The notes: generated by a model not told the origin, from the sequence alone. Shown: positions 47,201 to 55,830, counted from the stretch's first letter. The stretch is DNA of 64,000 nt from an uncultured Bacilli bacterium (GCA_934096585.1 CAKOMG010000003.1:62001-126000), one strand, 5' to 3'. Translations and numbers: made by a program.

Positions 47201-48617
47201 GTTCAATATCTTCGTCTGTACTTTTTCCAAGTGCAGTATATAATTCTTTAAAGAAGTCACCTTCTTTACCGCTAATTGAATTTGATTCTTTATAAAATAC
47301 AACATTATTATTATTAGCAACTAAATACTTTGATTTAACACCGCTAATAGATGCAACTGACAATGATGCAGCATATGTTGAAGGTGAACCTACAGTTGCT
47401 GAATCAGGATTTGTAACAAAGTTAGTATCACCTTGAGCACCTCCAAATGAAGATGAATAATCATTTGATGCAGCTGTAAGTAAATTAATACCACTTTCAC
47501 CAATTTTATCATAGACTTTATTAATTTGTACCTCATCTACTTCTCTTGAAAATCCACAAGATGAGCCAAGAGATAAGTTAATACAATCTACACCTAGTAA
47601 AACTGCATCTTCTAAAGCTGCTAAGATATCATCGGTGTTGGCACCAGAGTCTAAATCAGGAAATACTTTTAATAGAACTAATTGCGTATCAATAGCAACA
47701 CCTGTAATTGTATCGCTTTTGCCTCCTATAATACCAGCAACATGTGTACCATGTTCAGAATCATATGGGAATATATCACTATCTTTATCAGCATAATCAT
47801 ATACAAATGGAATTTTATTACTATAATAAACATCAAGTAAATCTAGGTTTTGTGTTGTTTTTTTTGCATTAGTTTCATTCAAAACGCTAGAAACAGTTTT
47901 TTGAGTAATAGCAATTTCATCATCACTTAAGCTTCTATTAAAAACTTCATGACTACAATCAAATCCAGAATCAAGAATAGCAACGCTAGTTCCTTTACCT
48001 GTAAAACTTACACTATCAGATTTATAAATACCTGTTTCATAAACATCAACAATATTCTCAACAACATTATAAGATATATCGTTTGTTGTTTGAGGTTTAT
48101 TAAATGTATCTGCTATTATGACATTAGAAACAGTATTTAGTTGTGATATTTTTTTAAAATTTTTATATTTAATTTTAACAGCAATAGCATTTATAATAGT
48201 TTGATAGCAATGCTCAACACTTAATATTAAGTTGCTATTGTTTAATTGATTGATTAACTCTCCTTGTTCTCTTTCAATTTTCGAAATTTGTGATTGTCCA
48301 GTAGGAGATTCAGCATAACTACTAACATCATTATATTGATTAGAAAATTGTTCTAAATAAGTATCAATCAATGCTTCTTTTTCAAGTGAAAGCATTACAA
48401 TAATTTCATCATTATCTGCATAGCCACCATTTTCTTTAATTTTATCAGCCTTAATTTTTGATAGCATTTGCTCCTGAGTTAACTTTAAATCTGTGTTAAA
48501 AATTTGTAATTCATCACTTGCTTTATTATCATTAGAATTCGTTGAACCACATCCAACAATTGCAAACATAATTGCAAAAATCAATGATAATAAGAAAACT
48601 CTCTTCATTTTTTGCAT
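41259..48617 (-). CDS. Lipoprotein subtilisin-like protease with PA, Ig-like and BspA-type LRR domains
   Basis: A cell-surface S8 protease of 2452 residues. The start is the ATG at 48617, since AAAGG lies nine bases before it; an upstream in-frame TTG has no ribosome site. Lipobox IVGC (C23). A propeptide region leads to the S8 domain with D216 (ILDSGFDC), H289 (EHGTHVAG), oxyanion N385 (AASND) and S616 (SGTSMATP); a PA domain is inserted at about 430-570, as in lactocepin and C5a peptidase. Fn3-like and two Big_2-type domains follow (WNSSNEKVVEV; YASSNPLVATVDQDGIVTG). Residues about 1390-2210 are about 31 BspA-type repeats (IG.YAF..C.SL..I), then a helical C-terminus. The protease core and LRR array together suggest bound, oriented substrates. 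Downstream of the Opp genes, pointing to peptide supply. Confidence 0.9.
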   Translation of the reverse strand: MQKMKRVFLLSLIFAIMFAIVGCGSTNSNDNKASDELQIFNTDLKLTQEQMLSKIKADKIKENGGYADNDEIIVMLSLEKEALIDTYLEQFSNQYNDVSSYAESPTGQSQISKIEREQGELINQLNNSNLILSVEHCYQTIINAIAVKIKYKNFKKISQLNTVSNVIIADTFNKPQTTNDISYNVVENIVDVYETGIYKSDSVSFTGKGTSVAILDSGFDCSHEVFNRSLSDDEIAITQKTVSSVLNETNAKKTTQNLDLLDVYYSNKIPFVYDYADKDSDIFPYDSEHGTHVAGIIGGKSDTITGVAIDTQLVLLKVFPDLDSGANTDDILAALEDAVLLGVDCINLSLGSSCGFSREVDEVQINKVYDKIGESGINLLTAASNDYSSSFGGAQGDTNFVTNPDSATVGSPSTYAASLSVASISGVKSKYLVANNNNVVFYKESNSISGKEGDFFKELYTALGKSTDEDIELEYVTIPGVGKRINYTGDIDVKGKIALVRRGDNSFEDKALQAKNAGAVACIIYNNIDGDIMMSMGKTDHIPTISISKDDGTILAAKSSGTLKISYKNQAGPFMSDFSSWGPTPDLRLKPEITAHGGNIKSSIPGGKYDNLSGTSMATPNLCGVMVLIRQFLKEKYPTKTAKEISVLANQYMMSTASIIINEEGNPYSPRKQGAGLASLFNAVNTKAYLTVDGNEKSKLELFDDKTRSGIYNMEFNVVNTSNETLKYTLSLIGMTESVSTSDETHVREMAQLLDGKATFSVKENGKIVDNILTVGPNQTAKVTVKYVLTEKDKQTIDKLFPYGMYVEGFVKLENNETDGIDLNIPFLAFYGDWLEAPLFDKTYYEVESEAHDASIDEEDKIKADYFATTPYGSYYYNYIIPLGTYLYDIDTNLYDPIPASKDKIALSDTLGSIDGISAVYGGLLRNAKEMHYTITDKTTGKVVWEYVDYNANKAHPQNGTPIPYYDFLKLKSKNLGLVNNRQYEFKMVGSLDYGDGGLNTNVRNTFDFDFYLDNEAPVLKKVTYEKIYDKTLKKDRYYINMTVYDNQYAMSITPIIFTSSSSYTFLSDNPIPVYSERNSDTTVRFEITDYLDRIYDDSLITSALAFSIDDYALNSNIYLCQLPGTKGDFKFTKDGTMDGTDLMILSVNEGEAIDLTKYLATADSSVDENKDYLSHLSWNSSNEKVVEVTEGIAKGVKAGKATITVRETMDGKQAVLILNVKENKNSTNNVVSSDVSSEKIKDIKFSYFDTLFAYSRSAQTSEIGATGGRTFISSLNGGVSFYPGEKIQLAFDFDPWYAKDNYEFTYASSNPLVATVDQDGIVTGLKEGSTYITLSVKGSTLLAKLRVTIKSEFVIENRVLVAYKGLGGEVVIPDDEGILYIGAYAFCLYDTDNSIELTDDDYDKNKIPSMNTSITSVVIPDGVEEIQKYAFYNCASLKKVVLPKTIKFIREYAFCKDEKLEEINIENAYVIGTSAFNGCESLKEIDLSKVYAIGANAFENCTSLKSVDLSELRNAGEAIFLNCSNLTNVVLAENTKLSEKMFASSGLISVDIYNTTFIPKFAFAKCENLKTVNLHNDIYSIEYGAFSDCYSLKEFNIMGSLSLIDEQAFYNCESLTTFTLPNNSITLGEYAFFRCTALKELVLNERTYIENILGSAFRETKIENIVTSTNQNYSYDTISGFLTNKDGNTIILAIGNKDFSDLVIDEKYTTINAGAFTGANVNSITFMNKNIVINDYAFKNCESLTSVTFAAERGSKVGNYAFYACKGIRNVNNLSSVVEIGDYAFSNTSFESVTLGANVVVGEGAFFNTGLIEVTIGANSVFGMGAFQKNSSLKKVVMPEEGNVHFGVACFANCILLSNIDLSKTDSVIEKETFYNCKYLKTANLLNVKEIGDYAFADCQTLNYINIPIVETIGEGAFGRYSTYGGAPTISTIQLPETLVSIGNGAFLGCEGLLEITLPKSLSEIGNYMFAYCKKLETVVLPKEINSIGDYSFAGCELLTDINLENVYEIKKYAFASCTSLENIDLSNVDKIGEAAFASAPIKGEIVGNNITEIGAYAFQNAKFTTFDALNVTSLGEGAFSNCVNLVEFVFSNNIKFVDQFVFNGCTNLNSFYYMNDDNKAVTGRINDYALLDHGILYVTLPTNKYELKAIPGNLRVSTIQVLDNTARIDTYAGNTNKNVYKIILPDQLELIGDFAFYGFNNLQEVEFRSVTAPTLESTFNSNVKLDENDPGYELLHSAFDLFNYELCYFNFKDLAGKKEAIKMILPDNDNLVGYDTLVYEAFFGKASQAERSNYVAMEQNMVDYINYYNKLKDIETITLANEELVSKALTSYNGIKTDYTKFGYTEEIWENMYNYVYTANETIKNLKFLTASTKVKELQKIIDSLPSTFSVDNIDTLLTIASRLTALKGDERALLSLDKYNVLLESYDEYVENIVEESNPFINKFNKGGK
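41995..44490 (-). repeat. About 31 BspA-type leucine-rich repeats
   Basis: Tandem 20-25-codon units with the pattern IG..AF..C.SL..I.LP......; degenerate at DNA level. Two are interrupted (one around the ILAIGNKDFSDL segment, another with GRYSTYGGAPT). Confidence 0.85.
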
Positions 48618-48631
48618 AATTATTAACCTTT

Positions 48632-48853
48632 CTATTTTAACCAAAAATAAATAATCAAGAAAGCAATTCCAAAGCCTATGATAAATGTTAGAAATCTAGG
48701 TAAATAAGCTTCAAAAGCAGCTTTAATCATTGCTCTTGTTTCTTTTTTAGAAACATTCAAATTATCTTTTTTATCTATTTTTATTTTATGATTCCCTACA
48801 TTTGACATATCATAAATTGTACGGCCATCATCTTTCTTGTATTTATTTTTCAT
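48632..48853 (-). CDS. Small C-tail membrane protein, unknown (DGRTIYDM motif)
   Basis: A 73-residue protein: a basic N-terminal half containing DDGRTIYDMSNVG, a KKETRAMIKAAFEAYLPRF segment, and one hydrophobic helix at the C-terminus (about 52-71). The start is the ATG at 48853, with GAGG six bases upstream; the ATG at 48874 lacks one. It lies 6 bp after oppF and 14 bp before the protease start, so it is co-expressed with the importer and the protease. I do not know its function; it could be an accessory of either. Confidence 0.72.
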   Translation of the reverse strand: MKNKYKKDDGRTIYDMSNVGNHKIKIDKKDNLNVSKKETRAMIKAAFEAYLPRFLTFIIGFGIAFLIIYFWLK

Positions 48854-48880
48854 TTTAACCTCAATAATTTTCAAAAAGAA

Positions 48881-49933
48881 TTAAAGATTTTCGTTTTTTG
48901 AAGTGTCTTCATCAGTTTCTTTATTTAATTCTTCATTATAATCTTTATCTAAATCAATTGTATTATCATACAAATGACAACATACATAATGTTCATTTTC
49001 AAAATAAGTACACTTAGGTTGAATTACTCCACATGCATTTCTACATTCATGACATCTTGTATGAAATTTACATCCCTTTGGTGGGTTAGCAGGTGAAGGA
49101 ATATCGCCCTCTAAAATAATACGATTCATTTTAAAATCCGGATCAGGAACAGGCACAGCACTAAATAATGCCCTTGTATATGGATGAAGTGGATTATTAA
49201 AAATATCACTTGTTTTCCCGTATTCCATCACATTACCTAAATACATAACCAAAATATTATCAGTAATATATTTTACAACACTAAGATCATGAGAAATAAA
49301 TATGTATGTTAATCCTAGTGTATTTTGAAGTTCTTTAAGCAAATTAATAATTTGGGCTTGAATTGAAACATCAAGTGCACTAACAGGTTCATCACATATT
49401 ACAAGTTTAGGTTTTACAGCCAAAGCACGTGCAATACAAATTCTCTGACGTTGCCCTCCACTAAATTCGTGAGGATAACGATCATAGAATCTTGCTGGTA
49501 AACCACATTTTTCCATCATTTCAATTACATATTCATGAACTTCTTCTTTTGGTACAATATTATGTACTTTAACAGCTTCACCAATTATTTCACCAACTGT
49601 CATTCTTGGTGGTAATGATGAATATGGATCTTGAAATATGTATTGAATGTCTGTACGATATTTCATCATTTGTTTTTTATTAAAATGAGTAATATCTTCA
49701 CCTTTAAAAATAATTTCTCCATTATTAGGTTCATAAAGTTTTAAAATAGTTCTTCCTAATGTTGTTTTTCCACATCCAGATTCTCCAACAATTCCTAAAG
49801 TTGTTCCAGGTTTAATTTTAAAGGAAACGTTGTCCACAGCTTTTAAAGATTCCAAAGTTTTTCCAAATAAACTTTTTTTAATTGGAAATGATGTAGACAA
49901 ATTATTAACTTCTAAAATATATTCATTATTCAT
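48881..49933 (-). CDS. oppF: Oligopeptide ABC transporter ATPase OppF
   Basis: Second ATPase of the importer. Walker A GESGCGKT at about 48-55, signature FSGGQRQRI at about 154, Walker B LVICDEPVS near 175, then the C-terminal oligopeptide-type extension with cysteines (CKFHTRCHECRNACG ... CCHLY) seen in OppF/DppF. The start is the ATG at 49933: GAGG lies six bases before it and it overlaps oppD by 8 bp; upstream in-frame starts lack a ribosome site. Ends in an acidic Glu/Asp-rich tail. Confidence 0.93.
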   Translation of the reverse strand: MNNEYILEVNNLSTSFPIKKSLFGKTLESLKAVDNVSFKIKPGTTLGIVGESGCGKTTLGRTILKLYEPNNGEIIFKGEDITHFNKKQMMKYRTDIQYIFQDPYSSLPPRMTVGEIIGEAVKVHNIVPKEEVHEYVIEMMEKCGLPARFYDRYPHEFSGGQRQRICIARALAVKPKLVICDEPVSALDVSIQAQIINLLKELQNTLGLTYIFISHDLSVVKYITDNILVMYLGNVMEYGKTSDIFNNPLHPYTRALFSAVPVPDPDFKMNRIILEGDIPSPANPPKGCKFHTRCHECRNACGVIQPKCTYFENEHYVCCHLYDNTIDLDKDYNEELNKETDEDTSKNENL

Positions 49934-51089
49934 GATTAACCTCATCATACAAATAGCATGAAACATAATGCGTTGGTGAAACCTTAACTAATTGTGGATA
50001 TTTTCCATTACATTTTTCAAAACATTTGTTACAACGATTTTTGAAAAAACACATATCAGGCAAATTAATTGGGTTTGGAACTTGGCCTGGAATTGAATAT
50101 AAAGGCTTATTTTCATCAGAAGTAATTAAAGGTTTACTCTTTTGTAAGCCAATAGTATATGGATGCATTGGGTTATGAAAAATTTCTTTTACTGTTCCTT
50201 TTTCAATAATTCTTCCCGCATACATTACTACTACTTCATCAGCCATTTCCGCAATAACACCTAAATCATGAGTTATAAGCATTATTGAACATTGTTCACG
50301 TTCTTGTATTTCTTTCAATAATTCTAATATTTGAGCTTGAATTGTTACATCTAGAGCTGTTGTTGGTTCATCCGCAATAATTAATTTAGGATTTCCAGCT
50401 AAAGCCATTGCAATCATAACACGTTGACGCATTCCACCACTTAACTCATGAGGATACATATCATACACATGTTCTGAATTAGCAATGCCAACTTTAACTA
50501 ACATTTCAATGCTTTTTGCTTTAATTTCTTCTTTAGTTAAGTTAGATGAATGAATAAAAGATACTTCATCTAATTGATTACCTATAGTAAATACAGGATT
50601 TAAAGAAGTCATAGGTTCTTGAAAAATCATTGTAATATCTTTTCCACGAATTTTATACATTTCGTTTGTTGGCATTTTAACTACATCATAAGCAAGTTTA
50701 TTACCATTTTCATCATATCCCAAATCATTTGAATTAAATCTAATTGATCCACCAACAATTTGGCCTTGTGGTGCTTGTACTAATTGCATAATAGACAAGC
50801 TCGTCACACTTTTTCCACATCCTGATTCTCCAACAACACCAACAATTTTATTTTTAGGAATTACAAATGAAACTCCATTTACACTTTCAACTGTTCCATT
50901 ATCAGTAAAGAAACAAGTTTTTAAATTTTCTATTTCGATGATGTTATTAGGGTCTTTCATTGTTGTTGTATATTCTTCTAAACTTACTTTACGTCTTTTA
51001 AGTTTTTCGTAATAACGCATTTGCGCAAGATTATATTTAATAATTTTGCGGCTTTCACGTATATCAATATAGTTATTATTCTTTTTCAT
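49926..51089 (-). CDS. oppD: Oligopeptide ABC transporter ATPase OppD
   Basis: First ATPase. Walker A GESGCGKS at about 86-93, signature LSGGMRQRV at about 214, Walker B LIIADEPTT at about 230, and the C-terminal cysteine region CFFKNRCNKCFEKC. An N-terminal extension of roughly 48 residues, basic and rich in Arg/Lys, precedes the usual start (IIEIENLKTCF). The ATG lies 2 bp after the oppC stop with a poor ribosome site, so coupling with oppC is likely; an internal ATG (50960) near the normal start also lacks a good site. Confidence 0.92.
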   Translation of the reverse strand: MKKNNNYIDIRESRKIIKYNLAQMRYYEKLKRRKVSLEEYTTTMKDPNNIIEIENLKTCFFTDNGTVESVNGVSFVIPKNKIVGVVGESGCGKSVTSLSIMQLVQAPQGQIVGGSIRFNSNDLGYDENGNKLAYDVVKMPTNEMYKIRGKDITMIFQEPMTSLNPVFTIGNQLDEVSFIHSSNLTKEEIKAKSIEMLVKVGIANSEHVYDMYPHELSGGMRQRVMIAMALAGNPKLIIADEPTTALDVTIQAQILELLKEIQEREQCSIMLITHDLGVIAEMADEVVVMYAGRIIEKGTVKEIFHNPMHPYTIGLQKSKPLITSDENKPLYSIPGQVPNPINLPDMCFFKNRCNKCFEKCNGKYPQLVKVSPTHYVSCYLYDEVNHE

Positions 51090-51091
51090 AT

Positions 51092-52165
51092 TTATTTCTT
51101 AGCTTTAGGATCCATTGCATCCCTTAAGCCATCTCCTACAAAATTAAATCCTAAAACCGCAATTACAATTAAAATACCTGCTGGAAGCCACATATTTGCA
51201 TGATATTGCAAAATAATTGGATCATTAGAAGTTGCAATCATTGTACCCCATGCAGCCTTAGGTAATTGAACACCTAATCCTAAATAAGATAATGTAGATT
51301 CATATAAAATTACACTACCTAAGCCTAATGTCATTGATACAATCAATTGAGGCATTACATTCGGAATTAAATGTTTAAAAATTTTTCTGCTAGTTGGAAG
51401 TCCCATAACTTCTGCGGCCACCATATATTCTTGTTCACGTAACGATAAAATTTGTCCACGGACAATTCTAGCAGTACCACTCCAACTAAATATTGTTATC
51501 ATAACCATCAATATATAAATACGTGCATTACTATTTGGATCAATATTCCATGAATCAATTACTGATGAAGCAATTAATAAAATTGGTAATGTTGGTATAC
51601 AAGTAAATATATCAACAATTCTCATGATCAAATTATCAACCCAACCACCAAAATATCCAGCAAGACCTCCAAGTAATATACCAATAAGAGTTTCTAATAT
51701 AACAACAATAAAACCAATAGTAAGAGAGATTCTTCCACCATACATCAATCTAACAAAGACATCAAATCCATTGTTATCAGTTCCTAAGAAATGATTTTTA
51801 CTAGGAGATGCTAATGTGTTAGTATCTGATTGAGAATAGATAACTTCAGTAATACTAATTTTACCATTTGTTCCATCTTTTGTATAACCTTGAACAACTG
51901 ATGAAATGCTTGGAGTAGTATCCCATTCAGTTTCACCCCATTTAGAATAAATAACAGGTCCTAAAAAGGAGAACAAAAATAGAAATACAATCATAACTAA
52001 TCCAACAATTGATAATTTAGATCTAAAGAAACGACGTAAAATCAATTGCATTGGGCTCATTTCTTTAAACGTTTCTACATTATCATCTGGTTTATTATCA
52101 TTTTTCGAATTATTTTCTTCTTCAATTTCTTCTAAATTTTCTAATATTTCTTTATTTTCTTCCAT
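51092..52165 (-). CDS. oppC: Oligopeptide ABC transporter permease OppC
   Basis: Membrane subunit with an acidic cytoplasmic N-terminus (about 45 residues rich in Glu, Asp and Asn), a first helix near 53-73, an external loop and five more helices. The EAA loop that contacts the ATPase is AAEVMGLPTSRKIFKHLIPN. GTDNNGFDVFVRLMYGGRISL and the C-terminal WLPAGILIVIAVLGFNFVGDGLRD are typical of OppC/DppC. The N-terminus is longer than usual. Confidence 0.93.
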   Translation of the reverse strand: MEENKEILENLEEIEEENNSKNDNKPDDNVETFKEMSPMQLILRRFFRSKLSIVGLVMIVFLFLFSFLGPVIYSKWGETEWDTTPSISSVVQGYTKDGTNGKISITEVIYSQSDTNTLASPSKNHFLGTDNNGFDVFVRLMYGGRISLTIGFIVVILETLIGILLGGLAGYFGGWVDNLIMRIVDIFTCIPTLPILLIASSVIDSWNIDPNSNARIYILMVMITIFSWSGTARIVRGQILSLREQEYMVAAEVMGLPTSRKIFKHLIPNVMPQLIVSMTLGLGSVILYESTLSYLGLGVQLPKAAWGTMIATSNDPIILQYHANMWLPAGILIVIAVLGFNFVGDGLRDAMDPKAKK

Positions 52166-52172
52166 ACTATAC

Positions 52173-53180
52173 CTACTTTCCTAACTTAACTCGTGGGTCA
52201 ACTACAGAATACATAATATCAGAAAATAAAGTTCCGATAATAGTTAACACAGCTAAAAACATATTATATCCCATTACAAATGGAACATCTCCTTCTCTTA
52301 ACGCTTGGTAAGCAAGACGACCAATACCATCTATACCAAATACTTGTTCTGTTATCATCATACCACCAAATAGTGAAGGCAAAATTCCTGCAAGTAATGT
52401 AGCAAGGGGAATTAAAGTATTCCTAAAAACATGTTTATAAACAACTTTATGTTCAGATAAACCTTTTGCTCTTGCTGTTCTAATGTAATCAGCATTAAGA
52501 ACTTCTAATGTATTTGTTCTTGTATATCTCATTAAGCCACCAATTGATAAAATTACACTTACAAAAATTGGTAAAACTAAATGTTCGCAAATATCACCAA
52601 ATTTAGCCATCATCCCCGCAAAATCTTTTGTATAGTTTGCGGCTGGATCAATTAGCCCACTATTAGGAAGCCACCCTAAATCCATTGCAAAGAATTTAAT
52701 GGCTACAGCCGCAAAGAAATATGTTGGTAAAGAAATACCTATCATAGTAAATATTGTTACAACATAATCAAGGGCCGAATATTGGTGCGTAGCACTAGTA
52801 ATTCCTAAAGGAATAGCTATCAAAAATTGTAATACTGTAGCAACTAAGGCAATAGCAAATGATATCCACATATTTTCCCCTATTACTTGGGCAACAGGTT
52901 TTTGATATTTGAAAGAAATACCTAAATTACCATGTAATAAAGAGTTAATCCATTTAGAATATCCAACAATAATTCCTTTAAAACTATCATCATCTATTCC
53001 GTAGGCTTTTTTGTATTCATCTATTTGTTCTTGAGTTATAGCTCCAGTATTCAATTGAGCTGCAAATTTATTATCAACGTAATCTGCTGGCATCATCCTT
53101 ACTAAAGAATATATAATAACGGAAACACCAAACAGAATTACGATTGATATTAATAGTCTTTTTAAAATATATTTAAACAT
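52173..53180 (-). CDS. oppB: Oligopeptide ABC transporter permease OppB
   Basis: Membrane subunit with the OppB N-terminal helix (ILKRLLISIVILFGVSVIIY), an extracellular loop and five further helices; EAA loop ARAKGLSEHKVVYKHVFRN; C-terminal YSVVDPRVKLGK. Length 335 is normal. 12 bp after oppA, 7 bp before oppC. Confidence 0.94.
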   Translation of the reverse strand: MFKYILKRLLISIVILFGVSVIIYSLVRMMPADYVDNKFAAQLNTGAITQEQIDEYKKAYGIDDDSFKGIIVGYSKWINSLLHGNLGISFKYQKPVAQVIGENMWISFAIALVATVLQFLIAIPLGITSATHQYSALDYVVTIFTMIGISLPTYFFAAVAIKFFAMDLGWLPNSGLIDPAANYTKDFAGMMAKFGDICEHLVLPIFVSVILSIGGLMRYTRTNTLEVLNADYIRTARAKGLSEHKVVYKHVFRNTLIPLATLLAGILPSLFGGMMITEQVFGIDGIGRLAYQALREGDVPFVMGYNMFLAVLTIIGTLFSDIMYSVVDPRVKLGK

Positions 53181-53193
53181 TACCTTTCCTCAA

Positions 53194-55821
53194 TTATCTC
53201 TCAACGACTAATGATACGTTGTGTAAATCACTTGTTAAACCCTTGAATGCGGATGGACTTTGATTGAATGTTGAAGTGTCAATTTTATCAGTATTATATG
53301 CAAATAAATCATCTCTTTGATATGTTGGTAATTCAATTGCAAGTTGCATAACAATATCTAGAGCTTGTGAATAAATTACTTCTCTATCTTCTCTAACTGT
53401 AGTTTGACGTCCCAAATCAATCAATTCTGATAGTTCATCAATTAATGCTTTTTCAGTATCATATTTACCACCAACATTAGCTTGAATTTGTTTATAACCC
53501 CAGTTAAGAGTCGAAGTTGCTAGAGAATCCTTATGATAAACTTGATACATATCTGGATCAATTGTTGAACCCCAAGCAGCTGCCCAAACTGTTAATGCAC
53601 CACTAGCCAATTTTTGTAATGCTTGTGCATCAGTTGTAACAGTGATTTGGAATCCTGCCTTATTAAGTAAAGCTCCGCCATGTGTTAAAGCTAACCAAGC
53701 TGGATGGTCATCTGTTTCACCAGCTACAGTGAATGTATACTTTAAAATATTTGAACCTTTAACATATACTCCGTTTGAATTTAAAGTATATCCTGCATCT
53801 TCTACTAACTTTCTGATGAACGCTAATTGTTGTGCTTCTGTCATTACATCACCTGTATTTAATCCTAATTCTGTAACATATTCAGCATAATCAGGATTTA
53901 CAACAGATAAATCTTCAGGAACAGGTCCCCCAACAAAAGGATAATAAGCAGTACATCCATCAGGATATGCCCAACTTTCTTTAGACATTGATCTATAAAT
54001 TGCTTTTGCAGTAGTTTTGTAGTAAGAAACAGTTTCTAATGTATTAATTGAATGCATAATAGCTTGACGTACTTTTAAATCTGGAACTTTACCAGCATTA
54101 ACGCCAATATATCCATAACCCATTGTCGTAATTGATTTATTACCAATTCCTTGATCTTTTTTGTCATTTAATTCAGTAATTGTTTCAGGTTTAGCATTTG
54201 GTTCTACAAAGTCTACCTTCTTACTATACAATGAGTTTAGCATTTGTGAATTAGGTGTAACTTGGAATCTAATTTGTTTTATTTTAGCAGGTCCCATAAT
54301 GAAATATGGATTTCTTTCAAAATAAACAACACCTAAATTATAGAAATCACTACCCTTAATATTTTGAATACCACCATCAGATTTTGATGCTGCATATGCA
54401 CCAGCTCCTACTGGAACACCGATTTTGTCAGGACTGTTAATTACTTTTTGCATAAATGTTTGGCTATTATATTCAACACCAAAGTTGCTTTCATAATCAA
54501 ATTTCTTTATATGTTCTTCATCTGAATAATAATACATAGGTGCAACAGCAAATGAAAAGTTCCAAATTGCTTTAGGGTCAACACCATTAATTGTGATTGA
54601 TAATACTTCATTACCTGATTTAACCGAACCATCTTCATTATATTCAGGAACATCATAAGTAACACCATTTACAGTTACTGGAGCTTTTCTATTAATAAAT
54701 TTAATTCCTTCAATATTAGGGAATTTACGTGTTGTATTACCAGCAAAGTATTTTTCAATTTCTTGATTTGTTATAAATTCTTTTAAATTAACGGCAGTAT
54801 TCCAATAATTTAAAATTTCTACAATTGAATCAGGAATTTTGTCATTTAAAATATATTGAATTGCTTGTTCTTTTGTCCATTTTTTCAATGTAGATAAATC
54901 ATTTGTAATTGAAGACAATAATGTCTTTTCTTTTTTGTTCCATGAAATATAACCTTCGTTATATAAGAAAACTTCTACATCAGTTGTAAAAAGATTAGCA
55001 TATTCTTTTCCTTCTTCATCATAAAACTTAGTAGTTTCATAAAGATTAAGAGCATTAGAATAGTCAGCATTTAATTCTTCATTAAATAGTTCTAATGTTT
55101 TATCATAATCATCAACAATATTTGCAAATGTTTCGTATGCTTCTGTGCCTTTTAATGCATCGGCATAACTAACTAAATAGCCTCTTAAAGCAGCACTATC
55201 AACACTCTCAGAATTTTTGTGTTCTTTTAAGATTTCATCGCATGCATCAGATAAAGCAGAAATTCTTTGGCTTGCTTTAATTTCAAATTTAACATTGAAA
55301 TTATCTTGTTCATTTTTGTCTATTTCTTGTGTACGATAAGCATTCAAGCCAACAATATCAGTCGAATACATAGTTGATGAACCTGTGTATGCACGATCCA
55401 AGTAAACATATAAATTGAATAAAACATCTTTCATAGTTAAATATGATCCATTTGAAAATCTAACATTGTTTTTCAAAACAAAATAATATGTTGTAGTTTG
55501 GTTTACATCTTTTACCCCATCAGTAATTATTTGTAAATCTTTTGTAACTACTGCTTCATTATCTCCATAAACTGGATTTCCTTTAGCATCATTACTTAAC
55601 ATTCCTATTTGTGTCATACCAACAACATTTGAGTCAGTAGCACTTGTTGAAAAGAATGGATTAAATACTTTATCTAATTCTTGAGTAGAAAAGATTAACT
55701 TATCTGTTTCATTGTCATAATAAACCTTTTTTCCAGGTTCATTTTTAGGATTACATCCTACAAGCACTAAAGCAAGTGCACAAATTAATAGTAAAATAAA
55801 TATTTTTTTAAAGTTTTTCAT
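53194..55821 (-). CDS. oppA: Oligopeptide-binding lipoprotein OppA (enlarged)
   Basis: Substrate-binding subunit with lipobox LVGC (C23) and the SBP_bac_5 fold: FNPFFSTSATD near the start, NNVRFSNGSYLTMKDVLFNLY, and PDLKVRQAIMHSINT and YQVYHKD in the C-terminal lobe. At 875 residues it is far larger than the usual 530-600. The extra mass lies at about 140-420, a charged helical insertion (ACDEILKEHKNSES ... TLLSSITNDLSTLKKW) that would sit in lobe I. Such an insertion may widen the binding cleft or add a partner contact (inference). 9 bp after the first lipoprotein gene. Confidence 0.91.
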   Translation of the reverse strand: MKNFKKIFILLLICALALVLVGCNPKNEPGKKVYYDNETDKLIFSTQELDKVFNPFFSTSATDSNVVGMTQIGMLSNDAKGNPVYGDNEAVVTKDLQIITDGVKDVNQTTTYYFVLKNNVRFSNGSYLTMKDVLFNLYVYLDRAYTGSSTMYSTDIVGLNAYRTQEIDKNEQDNFNVKFEIKASQRISALSDACDEILKEHKNSESVDSAALRGYLVSYADALKGTEAYETFANIVDDYDKTLELFNEELNADYSNALNLYETTKFYDEEGKEYANLFTTDVEVFLYNEGYISWNKKEKTLLSSITNDLSTLKKWTKEQAIQYILNDKIPDSIVEILNYWNTAVNLKEFITNQEIEKYFAGNTTRKFPNIEGIKFINRKAPVTVNGVTYDVPEYNEDGSVKSGNEVLSITINGVDPKAIWNFSFAVAPMYYYSDEEHIKKFDYESNFGVEYNSQTFMQKVINSPDKIGVPVGAGAYAASKSDGGIQNIKGSDFYNLGVVYFERNPYFIMGPAKIKQIRFQVTPNSQMLNSLYSKKVDFVEPNAKPETITELNDKKDQGIGNKSITTMGYGYIGVNAGKVPDLKVRQAIMHSINTLETVSYYKTTAKAIYRSMSKESWAYPDGCTAYYPFVGGPVPEDLSVVNPDYAEYVTELGLNTGDVMTEAQQLAFIRKLVEDAGYTLNSNGVYVKGSNILKYTFTVAGETDDHPAWLALTHGGALLNKAGFQITVTTDAQALQKLASGALTVWAAAWGSTIDPDMYQVYHKDSLATSTLNWGYKQIQANVGGKYDTEKALIDELSELIDLGRQTTVREDREVIYSQALDIVMQLAIELPTYQRDDLFAYNTDKIDTSTFNQSPSAFKGLTSDLHNVSLVVER

Positions 55822-55830
55822 ATTAACCTC

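Noticed and set aside
48618..48644. Upstream TTG start for the subtilase
   Set aside because: It has no ribosome site; the ATG at 48617 has AAAGG and gives a normal lipoprotein signal.
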